Of a DNA stretch of 64,000 bases, positions 41,733 through 49,130 are shown piece after piece. The DNA lies in assembly GCA_002344355.1 (NCBI GenBank), contig DDTN01000014.1:62001-126000 (forward strand), given 5' to 3'. This DNA is from Proteobacteria bacterium UBA2363. GTDB lineage: Bacteria; Pseudomonadota; Gammaproteobacteria; Xanthomonadales; UBA2363. The stretch's first letter is position 1, and each line of letters begins with the position of its first letter. Below the pieces are notes generated by a model. The model saw only the letters and a list, made by a program, of their open reading frames with translations, searched no databases and was not told where the DNA came from. The translations under genes were made by a program, and so were the position numbers.

Positions 41733-43538
41733 TCAGAAGCCGTCCGCGAAGATCAGGTCGGCACCAGCGACGACGCGCAGCGCCCCGGGCCGGTGCACCA
41801 GCGCCTGGGCGAGGTCGCCGGGGGCGATCGCGCCGTCGCCGTCGACGTCGATGTACAGCGAGCCGTACAGATCGTAACGGCCGGGTGGCAGCGAGGCGGG
41901 GAGGACGAACAGCCGGCTGCGCGAGGCCGGCCCGGGGGGCAGGGACACCGGGGCGTCGTTGGCCGGGTCGTCGATGAACGGACCGGGCGGCGAACGCAGG
42001 CTGGCGCCGAGCAGCACCAGGCCGTGGCCGGTGGCGGCCAGGTTGCGCGCCCGGTAGCGGATTTCCAGCGTGTCGCCCGGCCGCAGGGTGCGCGGCGCGC
42101 CGTCCAGGTCGTCGAGCGCCAGCACGCGGCTGGGCGTCGCCGTGCGCAGGCCGGTGCCGCCGCCGTTGCCGTTGTAGTAGTGGTCGAGCTGCCATCGCCA
42201 GCTGCGCAGGTGCGGCGCCAGCGACCAGCGCTGGGTGCCCCACTGGCTCATGCCCCGGCCGTGCCCGAAGCAGTCGCGGTCGGTGCCCACCGGATCGGCC
42301 AGGCAGGGCCAGCCGGCGGCCGGCGAGCCGGCGAAGCCGTTGCCGCAGGACAGGTCGACGTTGGCGCAACTCTGGGTGCCGAGCAGACAGTTGTTCTCCG
42401 CCGAGTACTCGCTGCGGAACACCGCCTGGTTGCGGACCAGCATCAGCCCGGCGGTGGCGGCCACCGCCTGGTCGGTGGCGGTCGAAGTGTCGGCGTCGTT
42501 GACCTGGCAGCAGGCCGACGAGCACAGGTCGAAGGGCCGGCCGGGCACCGGGTTGAGCGCGTGCCAGGCACCGTAGCTGCGGTAGGCGACGGCGCCGGCG
42601 CGCAGCGACTGGCCGTTCCAGGAAGCGATCCACTCGTCGTTGAGGCCGCGCCTGACGTAGGTTTCCAGGTCGAACACGCACACGTGGCTGCAACTTCCGG
42701 TGCAGCAGGTGGCGCTGCAGGCGGCATTGCCGTAGCCGACCCGCACGCTGGCGGGGGGCTCGTCGCCCTGCCCGGCAGGCGCCGTCCCGGTGCCGGCGGG
42801 GGGCGGTGCCGGCATCGGGCCGGTCCAGGGCAGTTGCGCGGCACCGGCACCGGCAAGGTGCCGGTGCCCCGCGTCCTCCTGCCAGCCGGCATCGAGATCG
42901 ACCAGCAGGTGCAGGTCGGCGCCGGCCGCGAGCGCGATCGCGCGCTCGCTGCGCCGGCCCCCGGGGGCCTCCACGACCAGCAGGTCGCGGCGCAGGGGCC
43001 CATGCTCCGGACCCGAGGGCGCCGGCAGACGGAAGCCGCCGTCGCTGCCGGTGACGGTCCGGGCACCGCCGGCGAGCCGCACCGTGGCGCCTGCGACGGG
43101 GCGCAAGGTCTGCGGGTCGATGACGTGGCCGGTCAGCGTGTCAGGCTCGCCCGGCGCCGGCGGTTCGTCTTCCGGAGCCAGCCACAGCGTCCAGGGGACG
43201 GTCGGCGTGCCCGGCTCCATCAGCAGCCACAGCGGCCGGTGGCCCGGGTGCATGACCAGCACCGCCGCCGGTTCGGCCAGGACCAGCCGGGTCCGGCCCT
43301 GCGTCAGTTGCAGGCGCCTGGCGCGCGCGCCGGCCTGTTCGAGGGCCGCCGCCAGGGCGCTGCGGGTGGTCGACGGCCCCTGCGCCGGCGCCAGCAGGAG
43401 CGAGGCGTCGAGACCGACGCCGGTGCGGGCATCGCGGACCACCAGGTCGATCGCGACAGCCGGACCCGCCAGCACGACCAGGATGCCGGACAGGAGCCGG
43501 GCCGCTCGCCCGCCCCGGAGCCATCGATACTTCGCCAT
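41733..43538 (-). CDS. Secreted SpoIID/LytB-domain protein
   Basis: 601 aa from ATG 43538 (GGGAGG six bases upstream). Signal peptide LLSGILVVLAGPAVA. Residues about 125-190 resemble a carboxypeptidase-regulatory-like fold (TLTGHVIDPQTLRPVAGATV). Residues about 285-460 are a SpoIID domain: DLETYVRRGLNDEWIASWNG, SLRAGAVAYRSYGAW and GHGRGMSQWGTQRWS, with many Cys inserted (ACSATCCTGSCSHVC; FDLCSSACCQVND). SpoIID relatives cleave or help cleave denuded peptidoglycan; this host is not a spore former, so a wall-remodelling or amidase-enhancing role is inferred. The C-terminal beta domain ends LIFADGF. Tail-to-tail with the GH172 gene (48 bases apart). Confidence 0.72.
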   Translation of the reverse strand: MAKYRWLRGGRAARLLSGILVVLAGPAVAIDLVVRDARTGVGLDASLLLAPAQGPSTTRSALAAALEQAGARARRLQLTQGRTRLVLAEPAAVLVMHPGHRPLWLLMEPGTPTVPWTLWLAPEDEPPAPGEPDTLTGHVIDPQTLRPVAGATVRLAGGARTVTGSDGGFRLPAPSGPEHGPLRRDLLVVEAPGGRRSERAIALAAGADLHLLVDLDAGWQEDAGHRHLAGAGAAQLPWTGPMPAPPPAGTGTAPAGQGDEPPASVRVGYGNAACSATCCTGSCSHVCVFDLETYVRRGLNDEWIASWNGQSLRAGAVAYRSYGAWHALNPVPGRPFDLCSSACCQVNDADTSTATDQAVAATAGLMLVRNQAVFRSEYSAENNCLLGTQSCANVDLSCGNGFAGSPAAGWPCLADPVGTDRDCFGHGRGMSQWGTQRWSLAPHLRSWRWQLDHYYNGNGGGTGLRTATPSRVLALDDLDGAPRTLRPGDTLEIRYRARNLAATGHGLVLLGASLRSPPGPFIDDPANDAPVSLPPGPASRSRLFVLPASLPPGRYDLYGSLYIDVDGDGAIAPGDLAQALVHRPGALRVVAGADLIFADGF

Positions 43539-43567
43539 GCCGCCCCTCCCGACGGGTTGCCCAGGCG

Positions 43568-43573
43568 AGTCTA
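43568..43573 (-). promoter_or_regulatory. Candidate -10 element for the SpoIID-domain gene
   Basis: TAGACT on the minus strand within GGCTAGACTCG (43566-43576), about 30 bases before ATG 43538. Same string and nearly the same spacing as before the gene at 23301. Confidence 0.4.
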
Positions 43574-43652
43574 GCCTTGCCCGGAGAGCGCATTCCGGCG
43601 CACCGGTCACACAAGGAACGCGTCCCGGCTTGGGCTGTCGGCCCGGGTCGGC

Positions 43653-43658
43653 GACAAT
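43653..43658 (+). promoter_or_regulatory. Candidate -10 element for transketolase
   Basis: GACAAT in GGCGACAATGGCC, 42 bases before ATG 43701. The gap to the divergent SpoIID gene is 162 bases. Confidence 0.3.
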
Positions 43659-43700
43659 GGCCGCCCCCAATGCCGCCGCCGCGGCCAGGAGCCGATCCCG

Positions 43701-45710
43701 ATGCCCAGCCGACGCGACCTCGCCAATGCCGTCCGCGCCCTCGCCATGGATGCCGTGGAGGCGGCCAGGTCCGGCCATCCCGGCATGCCGATGGGCATGG
43801 CCGACATCGCCGAGGTGCTGTGGAACGACTTCCTGCGCCACGATCCCGGCGAACCCTCGTGGCCCGACCGCGACCGTTTCGTGGTCTCCAACGGCCATGG
43901 CTCGATGCTGGTGTATGCCCTGCTGCACCTGTCGGGCTACGACCTGCCCTTGCAGGAACTGCGCAACTTCAGGCAGTTGCACAGCAAGACCCCCGGCCAT
44001 CCGGAGGCGCACGAGACGCCGGGCGTGGAGACCACCACCGGCCCGCTCGGCCAGGGCCTGGCCAACGCGGTCGGCATGGCCCTGGCCGAGAAGCTGCTGG
44101 CGGCGCGCTACAACCGCCCGGAGCACGCCATCGTCGACCACTACACCTGGGTGTTCCTGGGCGACGGCTGCCTGATGGAGGGCATCTCGCACGAGGTCGC
44201 CTCGCTGGCCGGCACCCTGAAGCTCGGCAAGCTGATCGCCTTCTACGACGACAACGGCATCTCCATCGACGGCGACGTCCGCGGCTGGTTCACCGACGAG
44301 ACGGTCAAGCGCTTCGAGTCCTACGGCTGGCAGGTGATCCCCGAGATCGACGGCCACAACCCCGAGGCGATCAAGGCGGCGATCGTCTCGGCCCAGGCCC
44401 AGGACGAGCGGCCGACCCTGATCTGCTGCCGGACCGTGATCGGCTACGGCGCCCCGACCAAGGCGGGCAAGGAAAGCTCGCACGGCGCGCCGCTGGGCGC
44501 CGAGGAGGTCGCCGGCGCGCGCCAGGCCCTGGGCTGGCCGCACCCGCCGTTCGAGGTGCCGGGCGAGATCCGCGCCGCCTGGGACGCGCGCCTGGCCGGC
44601 GGCATGCGCAGCAAGGAATGGCACCGCCAGTTCGAGGCTTACGCACGGGTCTATCCCGAGCTGGCCGCGGAGCTGCGCAGGCGCCTGGCAGGCGAGCTGC
44701 CCGCGGACTTCGCCGAGCGAGCACAGGCGTTCGTCGCCGACGTCCAGGCCCGGCTGCCCGAGGTCGCCTCGCGCAAGGCCAGCCAGCAGGCGATCGAGGC
44801 GCTGGCGCCGCTGCTGCCCGAGCTGATCGGCGGCTCCGCCGACCTCGCCCACAGCAACCTCACGCTCTGGAAGGGGGCGGTCGACGTCAACGCCGATCCG
44901 GCGCGCGGCAACTACGTCTACTACGGGGTGCGCGAGTTCGGCATGACCGCGATCGCCAACGGTCTCGCCCTGCACGGCGGCTTCATCCCCTACGACGCCA
45001 CCTTCCTGGTGTTCTCGGACTACGCGCGCAATGCCGTGCGCATGAGCGCGCTGATTCCGGCGCCGGCGATCCACGTCTACACCCACGACTCGATCGGCCT
45101 GGGCGAGGACGGCCCCACCCACCAGCCGGTCGAGCACCTGCCGTCGCTGCGCTGCATCCCCGGCAACGAGGTCTGGCGGCCGGCCGACGCGGTCGAGAGC
45201 GCGATCGCCTGGCGGCGCGCCATCGAGCGCCGCGACGGTCCGACCTGCCTGGTGTTCTCGCGCCAGAACCTGGTCTGCCAGCCGCGCGATGCCGACACCC
45301 TGGCCGCCGCTGCCCGGGGCGGCTACATCCTGTCCGAGCCCGGCAACGCCCGTGTCGAGGCGATCGTCATCGCCACCGGCTCCGAGGTCGAGCTGGCGAT
45401 GGCGGCCGCCCGCGCGCTGGACGGCGAGCTGGGCGTGCGGGTGGTGTCGATGCCCTGCACCAGCGTGTTCGAGAGCCAGCCACTGGAGTACCGGGAGGGC
45501 GTGCTGCCGTCGTGGTGCCGGGCCCGGGTGGCCGTCGAGGCCGCGCACCCCGATGGCTGGTGGCGCTACGTCGGTCTCGACGGCGAGGTCATCGGCATGG
45601 ACCGCTTCGGCGCCTCGGCGCCGGCGGCGCAGCTGTTCGAGCACTTCGGCATCACGGTCGACGCCGTGGTCGCGGCACTGCGCCGCGTCGCCGCGCCAGC
45701 GGGGCGCTGA
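43701..45710 (+). CDS. tkt: Transketolase
   Basis: 669 aa thiamine-diphosphate enzyme of the pentose phosphate pathway, moving two-carbon units between sugar phosphates. Marks: ARSGHPGMPMGMADIAEVLW, GPLGQGLANAVGMA, GDGCLMEGISHEVASLAG (ThDP/metal motif GDG...N-type), FYDDNGISIDGDV, VIGYGAPTKAGKESSHGAPL, GVREFGMTAIANGLALHGGF (catalytic Glu), THDSIGLGEDGPTHQPVEHL. Full length. The following SHOCT lipoprotein begins three bases after the stop and is likely cotranscribed. Confidence 0.96.
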   Translation: MPSRRDLANAVRALAMDAVEAARSGHPGMPMGMADIAEVLWNDFLRHDPGEPSWPDRDRFVVSNGHGSMLVYALLHLSGYDLPLQELRNFRQLHSKTPGHPEAHETPGVETTTGPLGQGLANAVGMALAEKLLAARYNRPEHAIVDHYTWVFLGDGCLMEGISHEVASLAGTLKLGKLIAFYDDNGISIDGDVRGWFTDETVKRFESYGWQVIPEIDGHNPEAIKAAIVSAQAQDERPTLICCRTVIGYGAPTKAGKESSHGAPLGAEEVAGARQALGWPHPPFEVPGEIRAAWDARLAGGMRSKEWHRQFEAYARVYPELAAELRRRLAGELPADFAERAQAFVADVQARLPEVASRKASQQAIEALAPLLPELIGGSADLAHSNLTLWKGAVDVNADPARGNYVYYGVREFGMTAIANGLALHGGFIPYDATFLVFSDYARNAVRMSALIPAPAIHVYTHDSIGLGEDGPTHQPVEHLPSLRCIPGNEVWRPADAVESAIAWRRAIERRDGPTCLVFSRQNLVCQPRDADTLAAAARGGYILSEPGNARVEAIVIATGSEVELAMAAARALDGELGVRVVSMPCTSVFESQPLEYREGVLPSWCRARVAVEAAHPDGWWRYVGLDGEVIGMDRFGASAPAAQLFEHFGITVDAVVAALRRVAAPAGR

Positions 45711-45712
45711 GC

Positions 45713-45928
45713 ATGGCCGCGGCCCGCGTCGTGGCGCCGGCGCTGGCGCTGGCCCTGGCGACCTCGGTGGCCGGCTGCTGGGGCGGTGGTGCCGAGGTGC
45801 GCAACAGCACCCGCTCGACCACGGTCGGCCAGGAGCTGATCGACCTGGAGCGCGCCCACGGGCAGGGCCTGCTCGACCAGCGCGAGTACGAGCGCCAGCG
45901 TCGCCGCATCCTGCGGCGCCGGGACTGA
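45713..45928 (+). CDS. Small SHOCT-like lipoprotein
   Basis: 71 aa. Lipoprotein signal VAPALALALATSVAGCWGGG, lipidated Cys at about residue 22. The C-terminal helices VGQELIDLERAHGQGLLDQR and EYERQRRRILRR match the SHOCT (short C-terminal) domain, in which L-x-x-L-x-x-G-x-I/L-T/D-x-x-E-Y/F-x-x-x-K/R is typical. Function unknown; SHOCT pieces occur at the ends of many envelope proteins. ATG 45713 lies three bases after the transketolase stop. Confidence 0.72.
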   Translation: MAAARVVAPALALALATSVAGCWGGGAEVRNSTRSTTVGQELIDLERAHGQGLLDQREYERQRRRILRRRD

Positions 45929-46035
45929 CGCGCGGCCCGCCGCGGGCGGGACGGGGAGGGCGGCCGCGGCGGGCGAGGCTTGCGGCCAGGCAGCCGCCAG
46001 CTGGCCGTGCCTTCCGGGCCGCGGGCCGGTCGCAA

Positions 46036-46764
46036 TCAGCCCTGCGGCGCCTGGTCCTCGAGCGCCGGCGCGTCGCGGCCGCAGCGCAGGTTGGCCGGCA
46101 CCGCGATGTCGATCAGCTTGGGCCGCGGCAGGTCGAGCGCCGCCATCAGGGCGACGTACTGCTCGCGCGACTTGCCGGCGATGCGCGGGTTGTGGCGCTT
46201 CTCCTCGCCGATGCTGGAGCAGGTCTCGCCCTTGTAGTCGTGCGCGGGGTAGACCAGGGTCCGGTCGGGCAGGGCGAACAGCACCTGCGTGATCGAGTCG
46301 TAGGAGCGTCCGGCGTCGCCGTTCTGGAAGTCGGTGCGGCCGGTGCCGCGGATCAGCAGCACGTCGCCGGTGAACACCGCGCGCGGCCGCTGCGGGTCGA
46401 GCAGGAAGCTGAACGACTCGTCGGTGTGCCCGGGCGTGTACAGCGCCTTCAGGCGGATCCCGTCGACATCGAGCACCTCGTCCTCGCGCACGCGTTCGCT
46501 GATGCACTCCGCACGCGTGTGCTCGCCCATCACCGTGGCGCAGCCGGTGGCGTCGCGCAGGTCGCCCAGGGCGGTGACGTGGTCGGCGTGGGTGTGGGTG
46601 TCGATGGCGCGGACCAGGCGCAGCTCCAGCTGCTCGACCAGCCGCAGGTACTGGGCCAGGTTGGCCTTGCACGGGTCGATGATCAGGGCCTCGCGACCGG
46701 GGCCGGAAGCCAGCAGGTAGGTCCAGGTGCTGGAGGTGGCATCGAAGAGCTGGCGAAACAGCAT
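46036..46764 (-). CDS. Persulfide dioxygenase (ETHE1-like, metallo-beta-lactamase fold)
   Basis: 242 aa. Oxidises glutathione persulfide to sulfite. Metal site strings DTHTHADHVTALGDLR (HxHxDH), LYTPGHTDESFSFLL and YPAHDYKGETCSSIGEEKRH, and FTGDVLLIRGTGRTDFQNGD, are those of bacterial persulfide dioxygenases (Blh/PDO) rather than glyoxalase II. A C-terminal ANLRCGRD is also usual. Third gene of the minus-strand operon rhodanese-bigR-pdo, 46 bases downstream of bigR. Works with the sulfide:quinone oxidoreductase encoded divergently. Confident for family, inferred for substrate. Confidence 0.88.
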   Translation of the reverse strand: MLFRQLFDATSSTWTYLLASGPGREALIIDPCKANLAQYLRLVEQLELRLVRAIDTHTHADHVTALGDLRDATGCATVMGEHTRAECISERVREDEVLDVDGIRLKALYTPGHTDESFSFLLDPQRPRAVFTGDVLLIRGTGRTDFQNGDAGRSYDSITQVLFALPDRTLVYPAHDYKGETCSSIGEEKRHNPRIAGKSREQYVALMAALDLPRPKLIDIAVPANLRCGRDAPALEDQAPQG

Positions 46765-46810
46765 GACGGGACTCCTTGGCGGGGCGCCGGCGCCGCCCGG
46801 TCGACGCCGG

Positions 46811-47149
46811 TCAGGGCGCGCAGTAGATGGCGTGCAGGGTGGCGATGAGCGCGTGCACGGGGCCGTCGGCCAGGCGGTAGTAGATGGTCTGGGCCTCGCG
46901 CCGGGTCAGCACCAGCCCTTCCTCGCGCAGCACCGCAAGGTGCTGGGACAACGCCGACTGGCTCAGCTCGACGCGGGCGTTGATCTCGCCGACGCTGAGC
47001 TCGCCGCCGACCAGCAGGCACAGGATCAGCAGGCGGCGGTCGTTGGCCAGCGCCTTCAGCAGGCGCGCGGCGTCGGCGGCATGGGCGCGCATCGCCTCCG
47101 GATCGGGCAGGGGCGGCGGCACGGCGGCGGCGCCGGCGACCGGGCTCAT
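46811..47149 (-). CDS. bigR: ArsR-family persulfide-sensing repressor (BigR/SqrR-like)
   Basis: 112 aa winged-helix repressor. DNA-recognition helix in ELSQSALSQHLAVLREEGLV, wing in TRREAQTIYYRLAD. Two cysteines, Cys44 in LLILCLLVGGE and Cys110 in HAIYCAP, stand where BigR and SqrR carry the pair that forms a di- or polysulfide bridge on exposure to sulfide and releases DNA. Metal-binding ELCVCDL-type Cys of ArsR are absent. ATG 47149 overlaps the rhodanese stop (ATGA). It probably represses both divergent sulfide operons at the shared control region 47545-47596. Confidence 0.85.
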   Translation of the reverse strand: MSPVAGAAAVPPPLPDPEAMRAHAADAARLLKALANDRRLLILCLLVGGELSVGEINARVELSQSALSQHLAVLREEGLVLTRREAQTIYYRLADGPVHALIATLHAIYCAP

Positions 47150-47532
47150 GGGCGCACCACCGGCAGGCCCGCCTCGACCCAGGCCTGGATGCCGCCGGCG
47201 ATCGAGCGCACGTCGGAGAAGCCCATGGCGGCAAGGCTCTGCGCCGCCAGCGCGGCACGTCCGCCGGAACGGCAGTACAGCAGCACCGGACGGCCGCGGT
47301 CGGCCAGGGCCGGCGCCGTGGCGCAGGCCATCGCCGGATGGGCGTCGACCTGGAACTCGAGCACGCCGCGCGGCAGGTTGATGGCGCCGGGCAGATGGCC
47401 GTCCTGGAACTCGCCGGGTTCGCGCACGTCGATCAGGACCGACCCCGGGCGCACGCTGGCGCAGTCGGCGGGCGCGATCTCGCGGATCGCGGACCTCGCT
47501 GCGGCGACCAGTTCTGGGGCAGTAACGGGCAT
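47146..47532 (-). CDS. Rhodanese-like sulfurtransferase
   Basis: 128 aa single-domain rhodanese. Substrate loop LLYCRSGGRAALAA with catalytic Cys (CRSGGR six-residue loop), preceded by LIDVREPGEFQDGHLPGAIN and followed by GFSDVRSIAGGIQAWVEAGL. No membrane segment or signal peptide, so it is cytoplasmic. It would move sulfane sulfur between persulfides and acceptors such as glutathione or sulfite, supplying the dioxygenase of the same operon. First gene of the minus-strand operon. Confidence 0.88.
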   Translation of the reverse strand: MPVTAPELVAAARSAIREIAPADCASVRPGSVLIDVREPGEFQDGHLPGAINLPRGVLEFQVDAHPAMACATAPALADRGRPVLLYCRSGGRAALAAQSLAAMGFSDVRSIAGGIQAWVEAGLPVVRP

Positions 47533-47544
47533 GGAAGGGGTCCC

Positions 47545-47572
47545 TTGACTTTGACTTAGGTGACGCTAATAT
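47545..47572 (+). promoter_or_regulatory. Predicted promoter for the sulfide:quinone oxidoreductase operon
   Basis: TTGACT (47545-47550), 16 bases, TAATAT (47567-47572); a second TTGACT follows at 47551. Predicted start near 47579, then GGGAGG (47613-47618) and ATG 47625. The -10 overlaps that of the opposite promoter. Confidence 0.55.
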
Positions 47573-47576
47573 AAGC
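47565..47576. promoter_or_regulatory. Predicted BigR-type operator (12-bp dyad)
   Basis: GCTAATATAAGC is a near-perfect palindrome (one mismatched pair) in an AT-rich island of about 45 bases, unlike the rest of this GC-rich window. It covers the -10 elements of promoters predicted on both strands. A second short dyad, TTAG-n6-CTAA, lies at 47556-47569. Short AT-rich dyads are the usual targets of ArsR-type repressors. Confidence 0.5.
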
Positions 47577-47596
47577 CACAGCTAATCCAATGGCAA
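47568..47596 (-). promoter_or_regulatory. Predicted promoter for rhodanese-bigR-pdo
   Basis: Read on the minus strand: TTGCCA (47596-47591), 17 bases, TATATT (47573-47568). Predicted start near 47561, about 29 bases before ATG 47532. Shares its -10 region with the opposite promoter. Confidence 0.55.
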
Positions 47597-47624
47597 CCCG
47601 GTACCCCGGGTCGGGAGGTGGCAG

Positions 47625-48896
47625 ATGGCGCATATCGTGGTGCTGGGCGCCGGCGTCGGCGGCATGAGCGCAGCCTATGAGCTGCGCAAGGCCCTCGGCA
47701 AGGACCATCGGATCACGGTCCTCGCCGAGTCCGACCGCTTCTCGTTCACGCCCTCCAACCCGTGGGTGGCGGTCGGCTGGCGCACCGCCGACGCGGTCAA
47801 GGTCGGGATCGCCGCCCCCCTGGCCCGCCACGACATCGCCCTCAGCACGGTCGGCGCCCGGCGGGTGGACCCGGCCGGCAACCAGGTGCTGCTGCGCGAC
47901 GGCAGCGCCATCGGCTACGACTTCCTGGTGATCGCCACCGGTCCGCGGCTGGCCTTCGAGGAGGTGCCGGGACTGGGTCCGGACGCGCACAGCCATTCGA
48001 TCTGCACCACCGGGCATGCGCAGTCCGCCTGGCAGGACTACCAGCGCTTCGTGCAGGACCCCGGCCCGGTGGTGGTCGGCGCCGCCGCGGGCGTGAGCTG
48101 TTTCGGACCGGCCTACGAGTACGCGATGATCCTGGACACCGACCTGCGCAGGCGCCGGATCCGGGACCGCGTGCCGATCACCTACATCACCTCCGAGCCG
48201 TGGCTCGGCCACATGGGGCTGGGCGGCGTCGGCGATTCCCGGGGACTGCTCGAGCACCAGTTCCGGCAGCGCCACATCCAGTGGATCGCCAATGCCCGCG
48301 TCACCGCGGTCGATGCCGAAGCCGTCCACTACGAGCAGCTCGACGAGCAGGGGACGCTGGTCCGCCAGGGCAGCATCCCGGCCGTCTTCCGCATGATCAT
48401 GCCGCCGTTCACCGGCGTGGCGGCCGTGCGCGAGGCGCCGGGCCTGGGCAATCCGCGGGGTTTCGTGCCGATCGACGGCCACCAGCGCCATCCCGACTTC
48501 CACAACATCTACGCCGCCGGCGTCTGCGTCGCGATCCCGCCGGTCGAGCCCACTCCGGTCGCCACCGGCGCGCCCAAGACCGGCTACATGATCGAGTCAA
48601 TGGTGTCCGCCCTGTGCGAGAACATCCGCCTGGAGCTCGCCGGGCAGGCGCCGGCGGCCCGGGCCACCTGGAACGCGATCTGCCTGGCAGACATGGGCGA
48701 CACCGGCGCCGCCTTCGTGGCCTTGCCGCAGATGCCGCCCCGCAACGTCACCTGGGCGAAGGTCGGCAAGTGGGTGCACCTGGCCAAGATCGCCTTCGAG
48801 AAGTACTTCCTGCGCAAGATCCGCACGGGCAACGTCGAGCCGGTGTACGAGAAATACGTGATGAAGGCGCTGGGCATCTTCCGCCTCAAGTCCTGA
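47625..48896 (+). CDS. sqr: Sulfide:quinone oxidoreductase
   Basis: 423 aa FAD enzyme that oxidises sulfide and passes electrons to quinone at the inner membrane. FAD-binding HIVVLGAGVGGMSAAYELRK; VLAESDRFSFTPSNPWVAVG; redox cysteines Cys159 in AAGVSCFGPAYEYA and Cys301 in AAGVCVAIPP (a third, Cys331, is near the C-terminal part), which would hold the sulfur bridge; PVATGAPKTGYMIESM is the second FAD/quinone motif. The C-terminal amphipathic helices around KWVHLAKIAFEKYFLRK fit membrane attachment. GGGAGG lies six bases before ATG 47625. First gene of an apparent seven-gene operon to 55027. Confidence 0.88.
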   Translation: MAHIVVLGAGVGGMSAAYELRKALGKDHRITVLAESDRFSFTPSNPWVAVGWRTADAVKVGIAAPLARHDIALSTVGARRVDPAGNQVLLRDGSAIGYDFLVIATGPRLAFEEVPGLGPDAHSHSICTTGHAQSAWQDYQRFVQDPGPVVVGAAAGVSCFGPAYEYAMILDTDLRRRRIRDRVPITYITSEPWLGHMGLGGVGDSRGLLEHQFRQRHIQWIANARVTAVDAEAVHYEQLDEQGTLVRQGSIPAVFRMIMPPFTGVAAVREAPGLGNPRGFVPIDGHQRHPDFHNIYAAGVCVAIPPVEPTPVATGAPKTGYMIESMVSALCENIRLELAGQAPAARATWNAICLADMGDTGAAFVALPQMPPRNVTWAKVGKWVHLAKIAFEKYFLRKIRTGNVEPVYEKYVMKALGIFRLKS

Positions 48897-48926
48897 CCGC
48901 GGCCACCCCACAGCAAGGAGAGCCTC

Positions 48927-49130
48927 ATGAACCTCGACCGCGCCATCTTCGCCTTCGCCGGCGTGATGATCCTGGCCAGCGTCGCGCTGGTGCACTTCGT
49001 GTCGCCCTGGTGGCTGCTGCTGACCGCCTTCGTGGGCGTGAACCTGCTGCAGTCGGCGTTCACCGGGTTCTGCCCCGCGGCCCGGATCCTCGCCGCGTTC
49101 GGCGTGCGCCCCGGATGCGCTTTCCGGTGA
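48927..49130 (+). CDS. DUF2892 inner-membrane protein
   Basis: 67 aa. Two hydrophobic segments (AIFAFAGVMILASVALVHFV and WWLLLTAFVGVNLLQSAFTG) and the family string GFCPAARILAAFG. In YgaP this domain is fused to a rhodanese, and free DUF2892 proteins are typical of BigR/sulfide operons, where transport or membrane anchoring of sulfane-sulfur carriers is suspected. AAGGAGAG stands before ATG 48927. Its stop overlaps the adaptor gene. Confidence 0.85.
   Translation: MNLDRAIFAFAGVMILASVALVHFVSPWWLLLTAFVGVNLLQSAFTGFCPAARILAAFGVRPGCAFR

Noticed and set aside
43539..45644. N-terminal extension of the SpoIID protein through the transketolase gene
   Set aside because: ATG 43538 has a good ribosome binding site and directly precedes a signal peptide; upstream part is antisense to transketolase.
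45929..46035. Terminator between the convergent SHOCT and persulfide dioxygenase genes
   Set aside because: GC-rich self-complementary runs are present but no defined stem with a T-run could be chosen over background.
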